A DNA stretch of 19,439 bases, from NCBI GenBank assembly GCA_030747575.1, contig JASLKI010000009.1, positions 1 to 19,439 on the forward strand. Reading direction: 5' to 3'. Position numbers and translations under genes: made by a program. This stretch comes from Verrucomicrobiota bacterium (GTDB taxonomy: Bacteria; Verrucomicrobiota; Verrucomicrobiia; Limisphaerales; UBA1096). A model generated the notes under the pieces. It was given only the letters and a program-made list of their open reading frames with translations, did no database searches and was not told the DNA's origin. Below are positions 14,508 through 19,439 of the stretch, one piece after another (position 1 is the stretch's first letter; each line of letters opens with the position of its first letter).

Positions 14508-16562
14508 ATGATCAATTTTCAAACCATCCGAAACAAACAGAAGTGGTTGTTTGGGCTAATCGCAATCCCGGTGATTATCGGCTTTGTTATTCTATTCACC
14601 CCAGATGCAGAGGACCGTATCTTCGGCCGAGGGAGCCAGTCGCAGACTGGCGATTACGGCCAACTGGACGGAAAGATCGTAACGAGAGACCAATGGATCG
14701 AGGCGCGAAACATCGTTGTTGCCCAGTTGGGCCCCCAGTCTAGAGGAATACCAGAAAGCTTTCTGAACACTCGCGCGGTGCAGATCTTAGGAGAAAAAGC
14801 CTTGATGGAACGATATGGTATCAACCCGAGCCAGAGCGATTCGAACGACTGGATTTTAAGCCAGATTGATAAAAGCATCGAGGGTCTGCCCTCAGAATCG
14901 AGACCGACCCGGGGGGAGGCATATTCCAACTGGGCTCAAGGACTTGGAGCCTCAACTCGCCTGAAGGAGGCCGAACAAATCAAGGCGGGGGAAGGGCGGC
15001 TGGAAGCACTTGCCCGGTATCAGGTTGGCGTCACACAACTTCGAGGCTTGGCCGGGGTCGCCGGTATTCTCGTTTCGAACAAAGAGGCAGAAATTAAATT
15101 CCGGAATGAAAACAAGCAGTATGAGGCGGAGGCGCTTTTCCTGAGCCACACCAACTATCTCATGCTCGTGCAACCAACCGATGAGCAGATTAAAAAACAT
15201 TATACCAACACGCTCGCGAACAACCGCATCCCCGAGCGAAGGCAGGTGTCGTATGTGACTTTTCCAGCGACAAACTACCTCGACGAGGCAGAGGAAATAT
15301 TCAATGGGCTGAACACAGCGAGTCGCATGGGTTTTCTGACGAACTACTGGACGAACATCACTAGCATCGCAGGATACAAAACCAACACCATTCCCGCCTT
15401 GGCCAAGCTGATTGCCCCGGCCCGAACGAATTTATACAGTGGAATGAAGGAAGAAGAGGCCATCACCGCCATCCGTGAAGCAATTCTTAGAACCCCCCAT
15501 CTTGGCTATGAGAACCAACGCCAGGTGGAGCTCAAATCCGGCTTAGCCGTGGTTCAAGCTTACAAGGCAAGGTTGAAATTCCAGAATGCCCTGAAGGAAG
15601 CCAACAAGACCCAACCAGCCCTCGACACGCTCGAGAAGATGGCGTTGTTGCAAGGTTTAACCGTAACTAGCAGTCCCCCTTTTGCCATTCAGGACGGGGT
15701 TGTGTTCGGCTTGCCGCAGGTTACTTCGGCGCAGGTTTTCACCTTGAGCAAAACCAATGCGTGTATCTTTGATGACTCGCCACTTAGTGGCAGCTCCAGT
15801 GATTTTTACACTGCATCACTCAAGAAAGTGATCCCATCGCGCAACCGAACTTTCGTCGAAGCCAAGACCACGGTAACGGCTGATTTCAAAAAATCAGAAA
15901 GCATAAAGTTGATGAATGAGGCGGGCGAAAAAATCCATCAATCCATCAAGGGTGGTAAGGCGCTCGAGGAAGTGGGCAAGGAGAACAATCTCGTCGTGGC
16001 CAAGCTTGGTCCTTTCGACTCTGTGGGAGGCCCTATCCCAGGCTTGGCCAATAGGGCCAACACGGAAGACGTGCGCACGCAGGCGCTTGGGCTTGATGTG
16101 GGGTCAATCAGCGAGTTGATTGCCAGCAGTACGGATTCATCCGACCTTGCATCCGAGGAGGCGGCGTTTGTGGTAAAGCTGACCGGCAAAAATGCGGTTT
16201 CAAGAGACAGGTTCGATGCAGAGTTTGCCGAGTATCTCAAGAGCGCGCGCTCGGCAGCCGAATCCCAATCTTACAGCGCCTGGCTGCGTGACGAAACAGC
16301 TGAACTCTACAAGTATTCACTCAAAACTTACATTGATGGAAAGGGCGAAATTAAAGTCAATAGCGTCAAAAGCGATGACGGCGGCAGCGGGTTTTACAAG
16401 CAGGGAACAACAGTGACTCTCGAGGCAGAGCCGGCCGTCAACTTCGTTTTCAAGGAATGGTCCGGGGCAGTGACGGTTGACACCGGCAACGCAAACAACT
16501 CGGTGACCGTTTTGCGCAACGACACCGTCACGGCCACCTTCGTTAAGAAGGACGCCAAATAA
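14508..16562 (+). CDS. SurA/PpiD-like membrane-anchored periplasmic folding protein with C-terminal InlB-B-like repeat
   Basis: I start at ATG 14508 (684 residues): MINFQTIRNKQKWLFG is a typical PpiD-like N-terminus and AGGA sits just upstream, while ATG 14466 would add an odd 14-residue lead. One membrane segment (about 13-31) anchors it facing the periplasm. A helical SurA_N-type region follows, including QPTDEQIKKHYTN, as in PpiD-type chaperones. I do not see a clear parvulin active-site signature, so isomerase activity is doubtful. The last 70 or so residues (from about 612) form a separate beta domain, YKQGTTVTLEAEP, FKEWSGAV (W651) and DTVTATF, matching the divergent InlB B-repeat seen on surface proteins. 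This combination is unusual for a folding factor. A short CCTGT/ACAGG hairpin (14487-14504) covers the AGGA. An RluA-like gene follows 27 bases on. Confidence 0.78.
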   Translation: MINFQTIRNKQKWLFGLIAIPVIIGFVILFTPDAEDRIFGRGSQSQTGDYGQLDGKIVTRDQWIEARNIVVAQLGPQSRGIPESFLNTRAVQILGEKALMERYGINPSQSDSNDWILSQIDKSIEGLPSESRPTRGEAYSNWAQGLGASTRLKEAEQIKAGEGRLEALARYQVGVTQLRGLAGVAGILVSNKEAEIKFRNENKQYEAEALFLSHTNYLMLVQPTDEQIKKHYTNTLANNRIPERRQVSYVTFPATNYLDEAEEIFNGLNTASRMGFLTNYWTNITSIAGYKTNTIPALAKLIAPARTNLYSGMKEEEAITAIREAILRTPHLGYENQRQVELKSGLAVVQAYKARLKFQNALKEANKTQPALDTLEKMALLQGLTVTSSPPFAIQDGVVFGLPQVTSAQVFTLSKTNACIFDDSPLSGSSSDFYTASLKKVIPSRNRTFVEAKTTVTADFKKSESIKLMNEAGEKIHQSIKGGKALEEVGKENNLVVAKLGPFDSVGGPIPGLANRANTEDVRTQALGLDVGSISELIASSTDSSDLASEEAAFVVKLTGKNAVSRDRFDAEFAEYLKSARSAAESQSYSAWLRDETAELYKYSLKTYIDGKGEIKVNSVKSDDGGSGFYKQGTTVTLEAEPAVNFVFKEWSGAVTVDTGNANNSVTVLRNDTVTATFVKKDAK

Positions 16563-16589
16563 TCCGGGCCGCTTGGCTCGCAGCGCGAC

Positions 16590-17420
16590 GTGGGTTCCGG
16601 TGGCAAAAATGTCATTCGACTGTTCGCTCCGGATGAATCTCGTTCGTGGCTATTCCCGGTCCTCCTCGAGGACGAGCATTACCTCGCGCTCGACAAAATG
16701 ACCCACATGGCTGTCTCGCACAGTCCGGCATTTCCCGATCGTCCCAGTCTTTCCAACCTGATACAGCACGCCATCGCCACCCAGGCTCGCTGGGTAACCA
16801 AGCGTGACATTCGGCACCTCGGTTTTGCCTATCGCATCGACTTCGAGACGAGTGGCATCGCCTTGTTCTGCAAAAACAACGAGGCCCGGCAAAAGATCGG
16901 AGACTTGCTCGGGGCAAACGAGGAGCAGCGGGTGTTCCACTGCCTCGTCCATGGCGCTCCGAGGGAGGAGTCGTTTGAGGTCGAAGCCAAGATCGGCTGG
17001 GTGCCGGGTCGCCCTGAAATCATGCAAGCCGGCAAGCAAGGCAAACAGGCCCGAACCCGGTTCGAGATCATCGAGAGGTTTGCCGGTATCACGCTGCTCA
17101 AGTGCCTGCCAGACACCGACAGAAAACAACAGATTCGCTCCCACTTGCAGCATGCCGGCCTCTCACCTGTGGGCGACGCCTGCTACGGCGGAGAGCGTCT
17201 TATGCTGTCAAAAATAAAGCGCAATTACCGCCCGCGACGTGACGGCACTGAGCAACCCCTCATCGGCCGTACAGCGTTACATTACAGCAAGCTCAACTTC
17301 ACGCATCCGATGACCTGCGAGCCGGTCGGAATCGAGTCGCCCTTGGCCAAGGACATTCAGGTCGCGTTAAAGTACCTCCGCAAATACGCCCCGACCCGGA
17401 ATGGGTCTCACGACTCATGA
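16590..17420 (+). CDS. RluA-family pseudouridine synthase
   Basis: The 276-residue protein from GTG 16590 is predicted to convert uridine to pseudouridine in rRNA or tRNA. There is no S4 RNA-binding domain; the catalytic domain begins almost at once (LFPVLLEDEHYLALDKMTHM). The family catalytic motif HRLDxxTSG appears as YRIDFETSG with the catalytic Asp at D84, so the motif His is Tyr. Downstream are GKQARTRFEIIERF and DRKQQIRSHLQHAGLSPVGD, followed by CYGGE, the usual RluA C-terminal signatures (GRTHQIR-like and GDxxYG). The target uridine cannot be deduced. The gene lies 27 bases after the SurA/PpiD-like gene, probably in one transcript, and ends 17 bases from a convergent stop codon. No Shine-Dalgarno is evident. 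Confidence 0.88.
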   Translation: MGSGGKNVIRLFAPDESRSWLFPVLLEDEHYLALDKMTHMAVSHSPAFPDRPSLSNLIQHAIATQARWVTKRDIRHLGFAYRIDFETSGIALFCKNNEARQKIGDLLGANEEQRVFHCLVHGAPREESFEVEAKIGWVPGRPEIMQAGKQGKQARTRFEIIERFAGITLLKCLPDTDRKQQIRSHLQHAGLSPVGDACYGGERLMLSKIKRNYRPRRDGTEQPLIGRTALHYSKLNFTHPMTCEPVGIESPLAKDIQVALKYLRKYAPTRNGSHDS

Positions 17421-17437
17421 GCAGCACGACCACTTGT

Positions 17438-18862
17438 TCACTGCGTCTGGTTTTGCTGCTTAGCCTGCCCAGTGTTGAGCCGTTGTCTTTGCTTGGGCGA
17501 GGTGCTTGATTTGAGCGCTGCCGAATAGGCTTCCAAGGCTGCTTCCGCCTGTCCGGATGCAGCCAGTAACTCGCCGAGTTTTTCGAGCAATACCGCGCTA
17601 CCCTTGGTTTCGGGCAACTGCTGCAAATACTCAATTGCCGCCTTGGGCGGAGCGCCGGAGGCCAGCCCTTGGTTCACCGACAGCAGATGAAACCACTCCA
17701 GCATAGGGCTCTTTTGTTGAACCAATTCAGCTTTGACCTGCTCCGGCGATTTGCCAAAAGGGCGGTAAAGCGGGTCGCCGACAAACACAGTCTGCCACGA
17801 CAACGCGCGCGTCGCCGCATAACCGGCTTCACCGAAAGTGAAGCCGTTCTGGATAAGGCGCGAAAAAAACAACGGTTGATCCGGCGTCAACTCAAGGTAC
17901 GGCTCGTAAACCGTTCCGAATGTGGCTGTGACACCCTTGTTAATGAACGGCCCAATCCAGCGCGCATGCGCGTCACGGATCATCGACCCGTTGAACGAGT
18001 GCAAATGATACGCGATCGCCCCGGGCATGAACTCAACCGTCGACTCAGCAAAAACGCCCTCAACATTGATCCCGTACCAGCCGGCGTAAAAAGCGATGTG
18101 ACTTGCAGGGAAACCGACCGGCAGAGTCTCCGGCTTCTCATCGACAACCGTGGAGAATCCGCTGCGCTGCATGATCTCGGCGACCTTCCGCAACCGGTCA
18201 TCGCCAACCTTGAATTGACCGACTGAAATTCCCCGCAAGTCGATGTAGGCGCGGCCCCAAAGCCCGTTGGCTTCGGCAGCGATGGCCCGGTCAACCAAGC
18301 GCTTGGCCAATTCGGCGGAGGGGCCGTCGAGTCGAGCCACCATCAGTACGCCGCTGGCGGGAGAGATTTGCTTGCCATCCGCCTGCTGGAAGACCGGATT
18401 GATGACGATACCATAACGTTTTGGCGCTTCGCCAAGCTGCGGCAGCATGGCTAGCTCGCTATCCACCGAAGCCTCATTTCGTCGCAGCGGAGCGGCCGCT
18501 TGGCTGCGGCCCTCCTCGTTCAACGCGTCATCCTTATCCACTCGTATCGGCACCCCCCAGCACAGCACGAGGTAGCGGATCGATGCTGTTTTGCCGTCGA
18601 GCAACTTGCGCTTGGCCAACTCGGCGGCCAACGGTTGCTCGAGTTTTGTTGTGAACTCCCGCCGCGAAATGGTGTGCCCGTCCGATAACGGTAACCCAAT
18701 GAGATGCCCCGCCGGGACGCCGCGCAACTTGGCGTAATGTTGGGCAACAGCCTCCGACTTTGGCAGCTTGCTATTGAACAGCACGGCCACACTTTTCCCT
18801 TGGCCAAGCGCGGCGCACTGGGCCAAGGCAATAACGGTTATCGAAGTCAGCAGTAGCTTCAT
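17438..18862 (-). CDS. TIGR03790-family secreted protein with C-terminal TPR-like region
   Basis: The 474-residue product has a signal peptide (MKLLLTSITVIALAQCAALG, cleavage about residue 20) and then the TIGR03790 pattern. Recognisable pieces are VAVLFNSKLPKSEAVAQHYA, the RGVPAGHLIGLPL segment, YLVLCWGVPIRV, LMVARLDGP, GRAYIDLRG, FYAGWYG, FMPGAIAYHLHSF, TFGTVYEPYL and LSWQTVFVGDPLYRPFG. The family's function is not known to me; members are exported proteins. After about residue 400 a helical stretch (AIEYLQQLPETKGSAVLLEK and on to AEAALEAYSAAL) looks like one or two TPR units, and the tail is Gln/Lys-rich. The ATG overlaps the stop of the upstream metallo-beta-lactamase-fold gene as ATGA, so translation is likely coupled. 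Family call is confident by pattern; role unknown. Confidence 0.82.
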   Translation of the reverse strand: MKLLLTSITVIALAQCAALGQGKSVAVLFNSKLPKSEAVAQHYAKLRGVPAGHLIGLPLSDGHTISRREFTTKLEQPLAAELAKRKLLDGKTASIRYLVLCWGVPIRVDKDDALNEEGRSQAAAPLRRNEASVDSELAMLPQLGEAPKRYGIVINPVFQQADGKQISPASGVLMVARLDGPSAELAKRLVDRAIAAEANGLWGRAYIDLRGISVGQFKVGDDRLRKVAEIMQRSGFSTVVDEKPETLPVGFPASHIAFYAGWYGINVEGVFAESTVEFMPGAIAYHLHSFNGSMIRDAHARWIGPFINKGVTATFGTVYEPYLELTPDQPLFFSRLIQNGFTFGEAGYAATRALSWQTVFVGDPLYRPFGKSPEQVKAELVQQKSPMLEWFHLLSVNQGLASGAPPKAAIEYLQQLPETKGSAVLLEKLGELLAASGQAEAALEAYSAALKSSTSPKQRQRLNTGQAKQQNQTQ

Positions 18863-19439
18863 GTCATGCAGAACTTCATTCCATCGTAGGCAAACCGTAC
18901 GCCGTTGGGCAACTCCGCCTCGTCACGGTCATGGTCGTAAAAATCCGTCAAATGGGAAAGGAGCGTTTCGTCGGCGGCGATACGGCGAGCGGTGGCGAGT
19001 GCCTCGTCGAGTGTCATGTGCGTCGGATGCTCATGTGGGCGCAGCGCGTCAAGCACGACAATCTGCACGCCCTTGGCCGCCTCGACGGCCGCCGGTAAAA
19101 CCTCCTTGCAGTCGTTGTAATATGCCAGGCGCTTGACGTTGTTCTGCTCGAACAAAAAGCCGAGCGAACCCATCCCGCCGTGCGGCTGCTTAAAGGGAGT
19201 GATCCGCAAATCGCCCAAAGCGAGCGGGCCTTCGATGAGGTGTGGTTCCGGCTTGAAATAACCTCGGTGCATCGGCCCCTCGAACGCATATTGAAAGACC
19301 CGCCGCAGGTCGCGCATCGTCTTATCGTCGGCATAAATAGGCAGTGCCCGGTGCCCGTTGATGGCGCAAAACCGGCGGCAATCATCCAGCCCCATGACAT
19401 GATCCGCATGCGAATGGGTGAACAGTATGGCGTCGACGT
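18859..19439 (-). CDS. PhnP-like metallo-beta-lactamase-fold hydrolase (partial, N-terminus missing)
   Basis: The frame is open from the window edge to the TGA at 18861-18859. The ATG at 19395 is internal, because the residues before it contain the metal-binding motif: FTHSHADHVMGLDD (HxHxDH). Later candidate metal ligands are the His of PFKQPHGG, the Asp of YYNDCKEV and the His in LLSHLTDF. The C-terminus LPNGVRFAYDGMKF is typical of PhnP-like (phosphoribosyl cyclic phosphodiesterase-like) hydrolases. About 190 residues are visible, so perhaps 60 to 70 are missing. It probably cleaves a phosphodiester, but the substrate is open; no phn genes are in the window. Its stop overlaps the start of a TIGR03790-family gene by 4 bases. 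Confidence 0.85.
   Translation of the reverse strand, partial: VDAILFTHSHADHVMGLDDCRRFCAINGHRALPIYADDKTMRDLRRVFQYAFEGPMHRGYFKPEPHLIEGPLALGDLRITPFKQPHGGMGSLGFLFEQNNVKRLAYYNDCKEVLPAAVEAAKGVQIVVLDALRPHEHPTHMTLDEALATARRIAADETLLSHLTDFYDHDRDEAELPNGVRFAYDGMKFCMT

Noticed and set aside
1..19439. Search for tRNA, rRNA, CRISPR arrays, transposases, integrases or known defence genes
   Set aside because: None seen by eye on either strand.

Overview
The window is about 19.4 kb of bacterial chromosome, densely coding, moderately GC-rich by eye, with weak or absent Shine-Dalgarno sequences and several GTG starts. A TIGR03790-type secreted protein, a eukaryote-like two-domain glycogen debranching enzyme, Deg/HtrA proteins with a plant-Deg-like C-terminus and a zinc-ribbon Ser/Thr kinase together suggest the PVC superphylum, most likely Verrucomicrobiota. 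That is inference from gene content; no rRNA or marker gene confirms it. I see no tRNA, rRNA, CRISPR array, insertion sequence or phage gene, and no gene-free stretch longer than 300 bases.

Layout, left to right. (1) 1-4790, plus strand: the 3' end of a TIM-barrel sugar isomerase/epimerase, then a 1388-residue fused glycogen debranching enzyme (GH13-like transferase half plus GH133-like amylo-1,6-glucosidase half). (2) 4783-7691, minus strand: two paralogous exported Deg/HtrA-like proteins joined by an ATGA overlap. The first translated has an intact His-Asp-Ser triad and the second has lost all three residues. (3) 7731-10509, minus strand: pyruvate phosphate dikinase with its own intrinsic terminator and a hairpin leader. 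(4) 10686-12191, plus strand: a zinc-ribbon Ser/Thr kinase followed by an MntR-like metal-dependent regulator. (5) 12270-14376, minus strand: a ROK/ASKHA-fold putative sugar kinase and rsmD. (6) 14508-17420, plus strand: a membrane-anchored SurA/PpiD-like protein ending in an InlB-B-like repeat, then an RluA-family pseudouridine synthase. (7) 17438-19439, minus strand: a partial PhnP-like metallo-beta-lactamase-fold hydrolase, coupled by ATGA to a TIGR03790-family secreted protein.

Functional themes are central carbon and storage metabolism (debranching enzyme, PpdK, sugar isomerase, sugar kinase-like protein) and envelope protein quality control (Deg pair, SurA/PpiD-like protein). The rest are housekeeping RNA-modification genes and regulators.

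The two most striking observations are a dispersed, strand-symmetric DNA word and the Deg pair. CGCTTGGCCAA and its 8-base core GCTTGGCC occur far more often than chance, in several reading frames and in intergenic gaps. The active-protease/pseudoprotease Deg pair is translationally coupled.
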